A stretch of 18,321 nucleotides of DNA, taken from Victivallales bacterium. GTDB taxonomy: Bacteria; Verrucomicrobiota; Lentisphaeria; Oligosphaerales; Oligosphaeraceae. Position numbers and translations under genes: made by a program. Positions 1 through 8,313 of this stretch are shown piece after piece. The stretch lies in contig JAGCSE010000271.1 of NCBI GenBank assembly GCA_017964325.1, positions 1-18,321 of the forward strand, read 5' to 3'. The notes beneath the pieces are model-generated. The model saw only the letters and a program-made list of their open reading frames with translations, searched no databases and had not been told where the DNA came from. The number at the start of each line of letters is the position of its first letter. Within the stretch, counting starts at the first letter, position 1.

Positions 1-271
1 CTTTTCCGTCAAGTGGCGTGACAGATGTTTACTTTACCACGGATTTTGACTTTCGCAAGTCAGCATGATGATTTTTTAGTTTTTTTTGAAAAACATCAAT
101 ATTTTTTGAATAATGGTACTGCGATTTAAGGGAGGCGCATTTGAATTTCAGTGCATTTTTGTTTTTCCCCCCATGGCGAGGAACAACCGCGCCTTTCCTG
201 TCTCGTGGGTCATGAGAAAGCGCAGCTGTTCACGCATCGTATAAGATTGCAGTTGCCGTGCAAAAACGCCT

Positions 272-3172
272 TTACTCTGCCAAGACGGGAGCCAAAACCA
301 CACGGAAGCCGATGAAATTGCACTGATGATTGGGACGGTAGCTGCCACGTTGCGTCACACGGCATCCTTCTTTATTGTTAAGCCAACTTCCACCTCGTGC
401 GACATCCTTTTCGCCACGGCCAAGAGGATCTTGAGTCGGTTCCAATGAATAGGGTTCGTATTTGTCATGGCACCATTCACGGACATTACCGCTCATATCG
501 TAGAAGCCCAGTTCATTAGGCTCCTTTTGTCCGACAGGCTTCGTCGATCCCTGGCTGTTGCTGTAGAACCAGCCGACCGATGAAAGATCGCTGCCGCCGC
601 TGAACATCCTGCCGCGTCCTTTGGTTCCGCCACGAGCGGCGAACTCCCATTCGGCTTCGGTTGGCAGTCGATATTCATAACCGTCGGGAAGACGGCCCGC
701 CTCGCGTTCTCTGCGCGTCACGGCTTCGCACCATTTCTCAGCCGCCTCGCGCGTTATGTTCTCCATGGGGAGTCTTTCCCCATTAAAAAATGGCTTAACT
801 ATATCCAATCCAGCCCTATAGGCCATCGCACGATATTCCTCCTGAGTCACTTCAAACTTTCCCAACCAAAAACCATACGAAATCTGGACTGTATGTTCTG
901 GCTTTTCATCTTCCTTGGCGTCCTCTGCATTCGAGCCCATCTGGAAACTTCCCGACGGCACCCATAGCATTTCCATGTTCACAGTATCATTCAAAGGTAC
1001 CAGACGAGCATCGGCACGCGTAATTTCGGCCATTTTCTTCAGCTCAATGAATATTTCCCTACTGCCATGCCAATTGAACTCCCAGAACATTTCACCGCGA
1101 TAAACGCCTTGCTTATTCTGGTAATACGCCCTGACTTTCCTGTTTTCACCGAATTTGCCTTCAAGTTCACATGGTGTCTTGAACTTTTGTTTTCCCATGC
1201 TGATTTCAACGCCATCCTGATTGACTCCGTCAATGGTGGCATTGATGACGGCAATAATTTTCTCCCGTGGCGCCATTTCATCTTCCACCGTAATGGAATC
1301 TGTGACTTGGGGAGACGTTTTATCCACAGTTTTTGCAGGTTCAACAGAAGTGGCCACCTGTTTGGATTCGTCCGTTCCAGTTGCGGCTGTCTTTTTGACT
1401 TCCTCTTGTAGCGGCTTTGTGGTCGGTAAAATCACTGGTGTTTGCGCTTTAGGCGGTTCTGTTGTTTTTACTGCCTGTTGCGCCTTATTGTCAGGGACAG
1501 AAGGAAGCGCTGGTGTTTGCGCTTTAGGCGGTTCTGTTGTTTTTACTGCCTGTTGCGCCGTGTTGTCAGGGATAGGAGGAAGCGCTGGTGCGGCAACAGG
1601 AGTCAGTTGCTTATCCGCATTGGACTTTTCAGTCTTTTGGGCAGGTTTTACTTCGATTTCCCTTCCTTCCTGCGAAGGAGTCGGCAATGATGTGCTTTCA
1701 TGAGACGTCACCTGTATTTCTGCAGAACTGCCATCTTCCTGTTGTTCTGCCTCTTCCTGCAATTGTTTCATCACGTCGTGGATACTGTGGCGAATGGCTT
1801 CGGCCTTGCCGCCTTCCTGGGCTCCATTTAGTTCCATATATTTATATGCGGCCTTCCGGATGCGCTGGCGAACGATCGGATCATTCAGCTTATCCGCGTA
1901 TTCCGGCAACTCTTCCGCCATATCATCCATCATCTGGTCTTCGAGCAGATGTTCGACCTCCACTTGGTTAACGTCACGATTCAATACAAAATACAACGTC
2001 CCCATGACGGCCACAAAGAAGATAACCGCCACGAACAACTTGAAAAACAAAGATATGTTTTTGTTTTGCGGGAAAACGCTGTTTTCCCATGGTAGAAGTT
2101 CAGGCTCGCCATCTACACTCATGATGCGAGACGTGCTTCTGGCAAGCATACTTCCGTCTATTGCCCTAGTCGTATTCCGCAAAGATGTCCTCGGTGTATC
2201 TGGCAACATGGCAGGAATGCGATTTGTCGTTGTCCTCAGGGGTCTCGTACCCTTTGGTGAGGGAATGAACGCCCCTGTTGGAATGGTGCCTGTACCCGGT
2301 ACACGATCCGTCGCATTTTTGAAAATAGTTCCTGTTTCGCTCCGCGGCACCGCGCCCGTAGATGACGTTTCAAATACCAGTGAATCAATATAATCCATAC
2401 AATTGCGAAAACGTTCGGATGCGTTTTTGGCAAGACATCTTGAAATGGTCTTCTGCACCACCGTGCTCTGTGTGATGATGGCAGGTGGCAACTCGTCCAA
2501 TACGGCATCACGCAGCATCCGTATATCGGGAATGTCAAATGGAACACGCCCTGCAAACATCTCGTATGAAATACAACCCAGAGCATACAAGTCCGTCCAT
2601 GGCCCCGCCAACTGCCCACGCCACTGTTCGGGAGCCCTATAGAACGCCTCCCAGCCTGACGGACTCCACGGCTTCAGCATCCAATCGTTATCGCTGCCGA
2701 TACGTGGAATGCCATAATGCAGGATTTTCACATGTCCATCTTTATCAATCAGAATGCAGTCAGGAGTCAAATGGCGATGGATTTCACTTAACGAATGGGC
2801 CTTGTCCAAAGAGCTCGCCAATTGAGACAGAATAGCCATGGCTGTCTTGGAAGGGACGGCTCCGTCCTGGCGATGTTCGCGCATCCATTGCCTCAATGTG
2901 ATGCCTTCGACATATTCCATGACCATATATGCAGTATCATTCGATTCACGGACGACACCAAACATACGGACAATATTCGGATGATCAAGAGCCTGCAATG
3001 CCTCGCAACGCTTGACCGCCTCGTCAAACATCACTGCATCAACGGCTATCTCCTTTGGCAGGGGCTTCAGCCAAACGAAAATGCCAGCTTTCTCGTCTTT
3101 GCATTTCATACCATGTTCCGCACTTTCCAAAACATGATAACGCTCACATAGAAGCTTGCCTTCGTTGTTCAT
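272..3172 (-). CDS. Membrane-anchored pseudokinase fused to a C-terminal SUMF1 (FGE-like) domain
   Basis: The protein has 966 residues. Residues 11-268 have the serine/threonine kinase fold (Hanks type): a VAIK-like lysine K36 (VWLK), an APE motif at 180-182 and a DxxxxG motif at 194-199. The catalytic HRDxKxxN loop reads HRHLTPDC at 132-139, so Asp, Lys and Asn are replaced by His, Thr and Cys, and DFG reads HYG at 152-154. Phosphotransfer is therefore unlikely. A Ser/Thr/Pro-rich linker precedes one membrane helix near 374-397. A charged stretch and a Pro/Lys/Thr-rich spacer (about 400-630) with a duplicated 25-residue unit follow. Residues 733-960 form a SUMF1/FGE-sulfatase domain (RLPTEAEWEFAARGG, MSGNVREWC, RGGSW, GFRVV). 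The Cys pair expected after GGSW in true formylglycine-generating enzymes is absent; only C937 lies nearby. With the kinase half cytoplasmic, the SUMF1 half would face the periplasm. The start has GGAG about 8 nt upstream. The gene follows the 3200-4273 gene by 27 bp, so cotranscription is likely. No clear terminator was seen downstream. Family call is confident; the role (sensor or scaffold) is inference. Confidence 0.9.
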   Translation of the reverse strand: MNNEGKLLCERYHVLESAEHGMKCKDEKAGIFVWLKPLPKEIAVDAVMFDEAVKRCEALQALDHPNIVRMFGVVRESNDTAYMVMEYVEGITLRQWMREHRQDGAVPSKTAMAILSQLASSLDKAHSLSEIHRHLTPDCILIDKDGHVKILHYGIPRIGSDNDWMLKPWSPSGWEAFYRAPEQWRGQLAGPWTDLYALGCISYEMFAGRVPFDIPDIRMLRDAVLDELPPAIITQSTVVQKTISRCLAKNASERFRNCMDYIDSLVFETSSTGAVPRSETGTIFKNATDRVPGTGTIPTGAFIPSPKGTRPLRTTTNRIPAMLPDTPRTSLRNTTRAIDGSMLARSTSRIMSVDGEPELLPWENSVFPQNKNISLFFKLFVAVIFFVAVMGTLYFVLNRDVNQVEVEHLLEDQMMDDMAEELPEYADKLNDPIVRQRIRKAAYKYMELNGAQEGGKAEAIRHSIHDVMKQLQEEAEQQEDGSSAEIQVTSHESTSLPTPSQEGREIEVKPAQKTEKSNADKQLTPVAAPALPPIPDNTAQQAVKTTEPPKAQTPALPSVPDNKAQQAVKTTEPPKAQTPVILPTTKPLQEEVKKTAATGTDESKQVATSVEPAKTVDKTSPQVTDSITVEDEMAPREKIIAVINATIDGVNQDGVEISMGKQKFKTPCELEGKFGENRKVRAYYQNKQGVYRGEMFWEFNWHGSREIFIELKKMAEITRADARLVPLNDTVNMEMLWVPSGSFQMGSNAEDAKEDEKPEHTVQISYGFWLGKFEVTQEEYRAMAYRAGLDIVKPFFNGERLPMENITREAAEKWCEAVTRREREAGRLPDGYEYRLPTEAEWEFAARGGTKGRGRMFSGGSDLSSVGWFYSNSQGSTKPVGQKEPNELGFYDMSGNVREWCHDKYEPYSLEPTQDPLGRGEKDVARGGSWLNNKEGCRVTQRGSYRPNHQCNFIGFRVVLAPVLAE
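1436..1585 (-). repeat. Two tandem 75-bp units inside the pseudokinase-SUMF1 gene
   Basis: Two adjacent near-identical 75-bp units encode residues 530-554 and 555-579. The shared core is QQAVKTTEPPKAQTP, and the units differ by a few substitutions (PIPDNT versus SVPDNK). The period is a multiple of three, so copy changes only lengthen or shorten the Pro/Lys-rich spacer between the membrane helix and the SUMF1 domain. Confidence 0.85.
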
Positions 3173-3199
3173 TACTCATCTCCACAACACTGCTATTCA

Positions 3200-4273
3200 T
3201 CACCTTACCGTGACTGCATCATCACGGTAACGAGTCCTTTTTTTTGATTCCTGCGCAGGCCACCCTAAAGCAACAACCGCAACAGGTACAATATTGTCAG
3301 GCAAATCAAATACACGGCGAATACCATCCATCCTGTCCTGACGCGGATGGACACCCAACCAGCAGGCTCCAAGCGAAAGTCCATGCGCTGCAAGAAGCAG
3401 ATTTTCCGTCGCTGCCGCACAGTCCTGAAGCAAATAGGACAATTCGCCGCCATGCGCCTTTTCCAAATCGCCGCAGATGACGATTCCCGCAGGAGCCTCC
3501 GCAAGGAAACCTCCGTTTTTCAACAATGATGCGACTTGGCGGCGCACACCGTCATCCTTCATCACGATGAAATGCCATGGATCCTTGCAACAGGCCGATG
3601 GAGCGGCCATCGCCGCTTGAAGCAGTTCATGAATCAAATCGTCCCCCACGGGGCGAAGCTGGTATTTTCTTACGCTTCTCCGCCCATAGATAAGATTCAG
3701 CCTGGAATCCATGCCGTCCGAACTGCCGTCGCCCTGCCCTCCAACCGCGCCGCCATTCATTTTCTGAATCGTCAAAGTCGTCGAACGCCCTTTGACGAAC
3801 GGAATGAAGACGAACTTTTCCACAAAATCCTTCATAACTGCATATTCTTCACGCACAAGTGTTTCCACCGTATAATCGCCGCCTTTCGCGTAGATTTCCG
3901 GCCTGACTGCCGCCAGCGTATTCGTCGCCGTTGCTTCGGGAAACACGATAACTGCATCCACAAATGACAGACACGCAAGCAGATACGCACGGTCTTCCTC
4001 AGAGACGATTGGTCGCGACGGTCCCTTGACACGCCGCACGGATTCATCGCTGTTGACGGCCACCAGCAAGGCATCCCCCGCCTCGGCCGCTTTTGACAGA
4101 TATTCTGCATGGCCGCGGTGCAAGAGGTCGAACACACCGTTTGTCGCCACGATCTTCCGGCCTTCGGCTTTCAGTTTTTCGTGCCAGGCTACGGCCTGTT
4201 CCAATGTCATGATTTTGTCTTCAGGTTTCATGAAATAAATAACTGTTAATTCCTTATTATCTAAGGAGTTCAT
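3200..4273 (-). CDS. Fusion of RfaE2/HldE-C-type nucleotidyltransferase with a nitroreductase domain
   Basis: The protein has 357 residues. Residues about 23-172 match the cytidylyltransferase-like adenylyltransferase of ADP-heptose synthesis (RfaE2, or the HldE C-terminal half): TNGVFDLLHRGH with the HxGH motif at H52-H55, then VNSDESVRRVKGPSRPI, AKGGDYTVE and the late GRSTT motif at 162-166. This family transfers AMP to heptose 1-phosphate for LPS core. A Gly/Ser-rich linker (about 173-188) leads to a nitroreductase domain at 191-340 with RRSVRKY, APSACCKDPWHF and a GLSLGACWLG segment, typical of small FMN-dependent NAD(P)H oxidoreductases. The two halves are in one frame, and no good ribosome site precedes the internal Met188. 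The ATG overlaps the tldE stop by 4 bp (ATGA), suggesting translational coupling; Met15 or Met22 could be the true start. Domain calls are confident. The substrates, and any reason for the fusion, are unknown. Confidence 0.88.
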   Translation of the reverse strand: MNSLDNKELTVIYFMKPEDKIMTLEQAVAWHEKLKAEGRKIVATNGVFDLLHRGHAEYLSKAAEAGDALLVAVNSDESVRRVKGPSRPIVSEEDRAYLLACLSFVDAVIVFPEATATNTLAAVRPEIYAKGGDYTVETLVREEYAVMKDFVEKFVFIPFVKGRSTTLTIQKMNGGAVGGQGDGSSDGMDSRLNLIYGRRSVRKYQLRPVGDDLIHELLQAAMAAPSACCKDPWHFIVMKDDGVRRQVASLLKNGGFLAEAPAGIVICGDLEKAHGGELSYLLQDCAAATENLLLAAHGLSLGACWLGVHPRQDRMDGIRRVFDLPDNIVPVAVVALGWPAQESKKRTRYRDDAVTVR

Positions 4274-5589
4274 CCCTTCGCAGAAACCACGGATACATTT
4301 GGAATCAGCATATACGGCTGATTGATTTGAGCATCCAAATCGGAACTGATGCGGATGTCTCCCATCAGCAGGTCGAAGATATTGCCCGCCACCATGGCAT
4401 TCTTAAGTCGTCCGACGATTTCGCCGTTTTCAATCACATAACCCAAGGCGACATTTGCAGAAAAGTCACCATTGGCAAGGTTGCCCTGCCCGAATCCAAG
4501 GAGTTGCTTGATGTACAGCCCTCGCTTCACGCTTTTGAACATCTCGTCCGACGTCTCCGTACCAGGCAGCACACGGGCTGCGTATGGCGAGCAGTTGTCG
4601 TTGCCTGTCGGCTCCGTCCCCGCCATGCCTGCTGTGTCCAAATCATAGAGGAAAAGCTGCAGCACGCCGTCTTTTACCAAATAACGACGTTTTGCCGCAA
4701 TGCCTGCGCCATCATAACTGCCGGACTGCGGGCAGAAATCCACGAACGGATTGTCTTCCAATGTGAAATTCGCAGCCGCAATCTGCTTGCCGAGCTTCTC
4801 TTTCAACGGCGACGTTCCTTTATAGACATTCCGCCCGTTCATGCCACCGATAACAGGAGAAAGAAAACGTCCAAGGAACTGCGGCGGAATGATTAGCGGA
4901 TAGGATCCATCGGAAATCTGCGCCATACGCGAGGCCCGTTGCAAGTCCGTCGCAATCGTCTGCTTGATGTATTCTTTATCATACAAGCCGTTGATTTCCT
5001 GCCAACCGCGATAGGCGTAGGCAAACAGCATATCCGTGCCCGTCGTCTTTTGCACGCCGCCGCCGAGAGACCAATGCGTATCCTGCTCGACTTCAAACAT
5101 CCCCGCGTTGTTCGCAATCAAACTTTCGCCTTCGGATTTCCATGCACTAGAGTTGATATCCAATGTATCATCAACGCCTTTCAGATAATCGACGATTTCC
5201 TGGCAGTCTGCAATCATCTTGTCACGTGTCAGTTTCAACACAGAATCAGAATGATGTTTGATGACGGCATATTCGCTAGGCTTCGGGAAATGGCTATAAT
5301 GCGCATTCGCACCGACTTGCGCCAAATCAATGGCACGGCGGACCATGCTTTCCATCGCCTCGGGAATGTTTCCCGACGCATTGCCGCGGCGACCATTGAC
5401 GATAACCATGATATGGTACGCCAGCGTCTCTTCGCTTTCCGTATTCTTCAAACGGCCAGATTCAAACGAGCAGCCACGGCTCTCACCATGGTTGAATGTA
5501 ATGCGGGCAGCCGAAGCGCCAAGCTGTTCCGCCAGTTCAAGCCCCGCCTTGACTCGCGGCTTCATGTTGTCTATATAAGATGTACGCAT
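4270..5589 (-). CDS. pmbA: TldE/PmbA-family protease subunit
   Basis: A 439-residue TldD/PmbA-family protein. The N-terminal FESGRLKNTESEE region and the C-terminal glycine-rich segments (DLDTAGMAGTEPTGND, GNLANGDFSANVALGYVIENGEIVGRLKN, MVAGNIFD) are those of PmbA/TldE. It lacks the HExxxH zinc motif that its partner carries, as expected for TldE, the non-catalytic half of the TldD/TldE heterodimer. In enterobacteria that complex degrades unfolded peptides, including the microcin B17 precursor leader and the CcdA antitoxin. The start is supported by an AGGAAGGA site just upstream of the ATG. It lies 44 bp downstream of tldD in the same direction and overlaps the next gene by 4 bp. It is cytoplasmic, with no signal peptide. 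Length is normal for the family. Confidence 0.93.
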   Translation of the reverse strand: MRTSYIDNMKPRVKAGLELAEQLGASAARITFNHGESRGCSFESGRLKNTESEETLAYHIMVIVNGRRGNASGNIPEAMESMVRRAIDLAQVGANAHYSHFPKPSEYAVIKHHSDSVLKLTRDKMIADCQEIVDYLKGVDDTLDINSSAWKSEGESLIANNAGMFEVEQDTHWSLGGGVQKTTGTDMLFAYAYRGWQEINGLYDKEYIKQTIATDLQRASRMAQISDGSYPLIIPPQFLGRFLSPVIGGMNGRNVYKGTSPLKEKLGKQIAAANFTLEDNPFVDFCPQSGSYDGAGIAAKRRYLVKDGVLQLFLYDLDTAGMAGTEPTGNDNCSPYAARVLPGTETSDEMFKSVKRGLYIKQLLGFGQGNLANGDFSANVALGYVIENGEIVGRLKNAMVAGNIFDLLMGDIRISSDLDAQINQPYMLIPNVSVVSAKG

Positions 5590-5633
5590 ACTTTCCTTCC
5601 TAAATCATTGTTTTCAGACCATTTCCGTGTCGC

Positions 5634-7013
5634 TTACGCACGACCTCCGACGACTGCGTTCCGTATGCGGATGTGCGGCGCACCGCACGTTACAGGCAAC
5701 GGAGCCTGACCGCCTTTGCCGCAGCCGCCGCCATGCTGTGGAAGCTGCAAGTCATTGGCGATTCCATCGATCTGCTTCAACGTCTCGAACACATTTCCAG
5801 TCACGACGATGTCCCGCAGAAGTTCGCATACCTTCCCTTGACGGATGCGGTAACCGTATGCGGCGGAGAACGTGAACATTTCCATCATCGTCTGCCCACC
5901 GAACGCGCCGCAGGCATAGATGCCATCGTCAACACCTGCGAACAATTCGTCTTTTGTCTGCTTGCCAGGCTCGATGAACGTGTTTGTCATGCGGACGATC
6001 GGCGTGCAACCGCGACGGATGGCACGGGCATTGCCAGTCGCCTTTTCGCCCATCTTCGCCGCCGTTTCCAGCGAATGGAGATGCCCCGCCAGAATGCCGT
6101 CTTTGATCAACGGCGTGCGAGTCATCGGCGTGCCTTCATCGTCAACCATCTGAGTGCCGAGTAACGTCGCCAGCGTGCCGTCATCCGTGATGTTCAAATC
6201 TGGATTGCCCATGACGCGACCGACTTTCATCAGTTCGCACATCTGTGGATTCTCGAAGAGGAAATCCGCCTCGCTCAAATGCCCAAAAGCTTCATGTGCG
6301 AACACCCCCGCGAACACAGGGTCCATGATGACCGTGAAACGACCGCCTTCGCATTTTGGGGCCTTCAGCAAATCCAACGTCCGTTGAGCAACTTCCAACG
6401 CCTTTTCCTGACGGTTCAGCACGACATTGTAGTCGTCCGTCGAAGAAAAGCTCTCATGGGCGCGCTGCACCTGCGAGCCGTCACGCGCCACACCTGACAA
6501 CGCCAACGTAATGCGCGGCCGTTCTTCCATGAAATAATTGCCTCTCGTCGAAGCGAAAAACACACGCCTGAACTGTTCGGAATAACTGACGGAACTAGAC
6601 TCCATCCCTTTCTGTCCCAAGATGATATCATTGTATTCCTTGATGAGCGCCAACTTGTTGGAGAACGAAATGCCACGATAGTCATGCTTCATCTGGACGG
6701 GAGCGACGACATCGCCAACCGCTTCGACCTCCGCCAGTTGCGCCTTCTCCTTGCCAATCAGAGCAGCATCCGCGCAGGCATCGGCGACCTTTTGCTCCAA
6801 ATTATCCAGTGAATCGAAGACAGATGTCGCCCAACCACCATTTTTGCAAGCTCTTACAATACCGCCAGTATTTCTTGCAGTCGCAGCCGACTCCAATTCC
6901 TTACCGCGATATGCGAAATTCGTTCCATCGTTTTCTTCAAAACGAATTTCCGCATAATCGGCATTTGCGTGCTTCAAGGCATCCAATAATCGCTGTTTCA
7001 TAAAGGCCTTCAT
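5634..7013 (-). CDS. tldD: TldD metalloprotease, catalytic subunit
   Basis: A 459-residue protein with the TldD zinc motif HEAFGH at 240-245 (HExxxH), followed by SEADF. Near the C-terminus GGGCGKGGQ places Cys431 where the E. coli TldD zinc-ligand cysteine lies relative to the C-terminus. The ending GAPHIRIRNAVVGG is the typical family tail. In the known system TldD is the catalytic half of the heterodimer with TldE, and the next gene here encodes that partner, so the pair is complete. The start is Met1 or Met5; a GGAAG sequence about 11 nt upstream favours Met1. A strong promoter lies 61-89 bp upstream. All catalytic residues expected are present. Confidence 0.95.
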   Translation of the reverse strand: MKAFMKQRLLDALKHANADYAEIRFEENDGTNFAYRGKELESAATARNTGGIVRACKNGGWATSVFDSLDNLEQKVADACADAALIGKEKAQLAEVEAVGDVVAPVQMKHDYRGISFSNKLALIKEYNDIILGQKGMESSSVSYSEQFRRVFFASTRGNYFMEERPRITLALSGVARDGSQVQRAHESFSSTDDYNVVLNRQEKALEVAQRTLDLLKAPKCEGGRFTVIMDPVFAGVFAHEAFGHLSEADFLFENPQMCELMKVGRVMGNPDLNITDDGTLATLLGTQMVDDEGTPMTRTPLIKDGILAGHLHSLETAAKMGEKATGNARAIRRGCTPIVRMTNTFIEPGKQTKDELFAGVDDGIYACGAFGGQTMMEMFTFSAAYGYRIRQGKVCELLRDIVVTGNVFETLKQIDGIANDLQLPQHGGGCGKGGQAPLPVTCGAPHIRIRNAVVGGRA

Positions 7014-7073
7014 ATTTTCTGATTCTTCCTGTTTTTGCCCACACAGGACGCAATAGATTTTCTACCACTATAT

Positions 7074-7102
7074 ATTATAGTCAAACATTGTACATTAAGC
7101 AA
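7074..7102 (-). promoter_or_regulatory. Sigma70-type promoter of the tldD operon
   Basis: Reading the minus strand, TTGCTT (7102-7097) is followed after exactly 17 nt by a consensus TATAAT (7079-7074). Transcription would start near 7067, leaving a leader of about 54 nt before the tldD ATG at 7013. The element sits in the 95-bp gap between the hemW stop and tldD, making tldD the likely first gene of an operon with tldE, the nucleotidyltransferase-nitroreductase and the pseudokinase. Confidence 0.65.
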
Positions 7103-7108
7103 ATTATT

Positions 7109-8218
7109 TCAAAGCAATTCCATCACAACTTCGTCATTAAATAGCAATCCATTGCCTGTCGGATGCACTCCGAAGCCGTCCATGACGACAAGCCCAAGCT
7201 TTTCCAGCCTCTCCAATGACTTGCCACGAAGCGCTTTTGCATCCACGCCCGTCCGAGCGAAAAAATCCTCCCATTTCCATCCCGCGACGGTTCTCATGCC
7301 AAACGCAAAAATCTCCGCAGCCCTGACGAGCGGCGGCAGAATATCCTGTTCCGCCGATTCGCCAGCCAGCCATTGCGACAAATTCGCCACTTGTGTCCAT
7401 CGATCCAATCCGTCAAAGGACGTCGCGGCGGGACCGATTCCCAAATATGTTCCGCCATGCCATATCTCATCATTGTGACGACACTTGCAATCATTCTTTG
7501 CAAAATTTGATATTTCATATCGGCTGAATCCCGCCTGCGACAGCGTGCTATCTGCCAGATTCCAAAAATCCAGAAATTCATCGTCCGTCACTGCCATTCC
7601 GTATGCGGCAAGCGGTGTCCCCTCCTCAATAGTCAGCGCGTAGGCGGAAACATGGTCAACGTCAAACTTCAAAGCCTGCTTCAAATCCATTTCAAAATCT
7701 TCTGGCTTCTGGGCTGGCACATTGTAGATGAAATCAAAATTGAGATGGTGGATGCCTGTATTTTTTAAATATTTAACCTTTTCTTCCAATTCATCTAAAT
7801 TGCCTTGTCGCCCCAATATATTGCGAATACGTGGATTGAAGCTCTGAATCCCCATGCTGACACGCGTTATGCCGATACGTCCCATGACTTCAATTTTCTC
7901 CTTCGTCAATGATTCTGGATTAGCTTCGACCGTCCATTCCACATCGTCCGCCAACGGAAAACAGTCATGGATTCCTTCCAGAAGTTGTTGGAACAAATCA
8001 TCATCCAACGCCGTCGGTGTCCCGCCGCCGATGAAAACGGAGCGTAACGGAATACAATTCGCCGCCTGCCCCTCCATGGATTTCAAGATACCTTGCAGAT
8101 AATCTAGACGAGTTTCCCGTCCATGGTGTCCTTCTGAATAAAATGCGCAATACGAGCATTTTCCATGACAGAATGGGACATGGACATATAAAGATTCAAA
8201 TGGACGACGATTAATCAT
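7109..8218 (-). CDS. hemW: HemW, radical-SAM heme chaperone (coproporphyrinogen oxidase-like)
   Basis: A 370-residue protein from the chosen start. The N-terminus SLYVHVPFC leads into the radical-SAM triad CHGKCSYC at C17, C21 and C24, followed by AF. The CxF ending, rather than CxC, is the HemW pattern and argues against a true coproporphyrinogen III dehydrogenase (HemN). Further family marks are VFIGGGTPT, VEANPES and RVSMGIQSFNPRI. HemW proteins bind heme and a 4Fe-4S cluster and insert heme into target proteins. The frame is open further upstream (to 8275), but the ATG at 8218 has GGTGAG about 7 nt before it and matches the family N-terminus. The gap to tldD is 95 bp, as is the gap to the upstream oxidoreductase. 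The start is likely but not certain. Confidence 0.9.
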   Translation of the reverse strand: MINRRPFESLYVHVPFCHGKCSYCAFYSEGHHGRETRLDYLQGILKSMEGQAANCIPLRSVFIGGGTPTALDDDLFQQLLEGIHDCFPLADDVEWTVEANPESLTKEKIEVMGRIGITRVSMGIQSFNPRIRNILGRQGNLDELEEKVKYLKNTGIHHLNFDFIYNVPAQKPEDFEMDLKQALKFDVDHVSAYALTIEEGTPLAAYGMAVTDDEFLDFWNLADSTLSQAGFSRYEISNFAKNDCKCRHNDEIWHGGTYLGIGPAATSFDGLDRWTQVANLSQWLAGESAEQDILPPLVRAAEIFAFGMRTVAGWKWEDFFARTGVDAKALRGKSLERLEKLGLVVMDGFGVHPTGNGLLFNDEVVMELL

Positions 8219-8313
8219 GCGACGACTCACCCCCCCCACCATTCGGAACCATTGATGGCATTTCACGTTATCCACTTTACCTTGATGCTCAATATGTTAT
8301 GAAGCGTAATTCT

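Noticed and set aside
1221..1703. 160-codon plus-strand frame
   Set aside because: Antisense to the Pro/Lys-rich spacer of the pseudokinase gene; its internal repetition mirrors the 75-bp duplication there.
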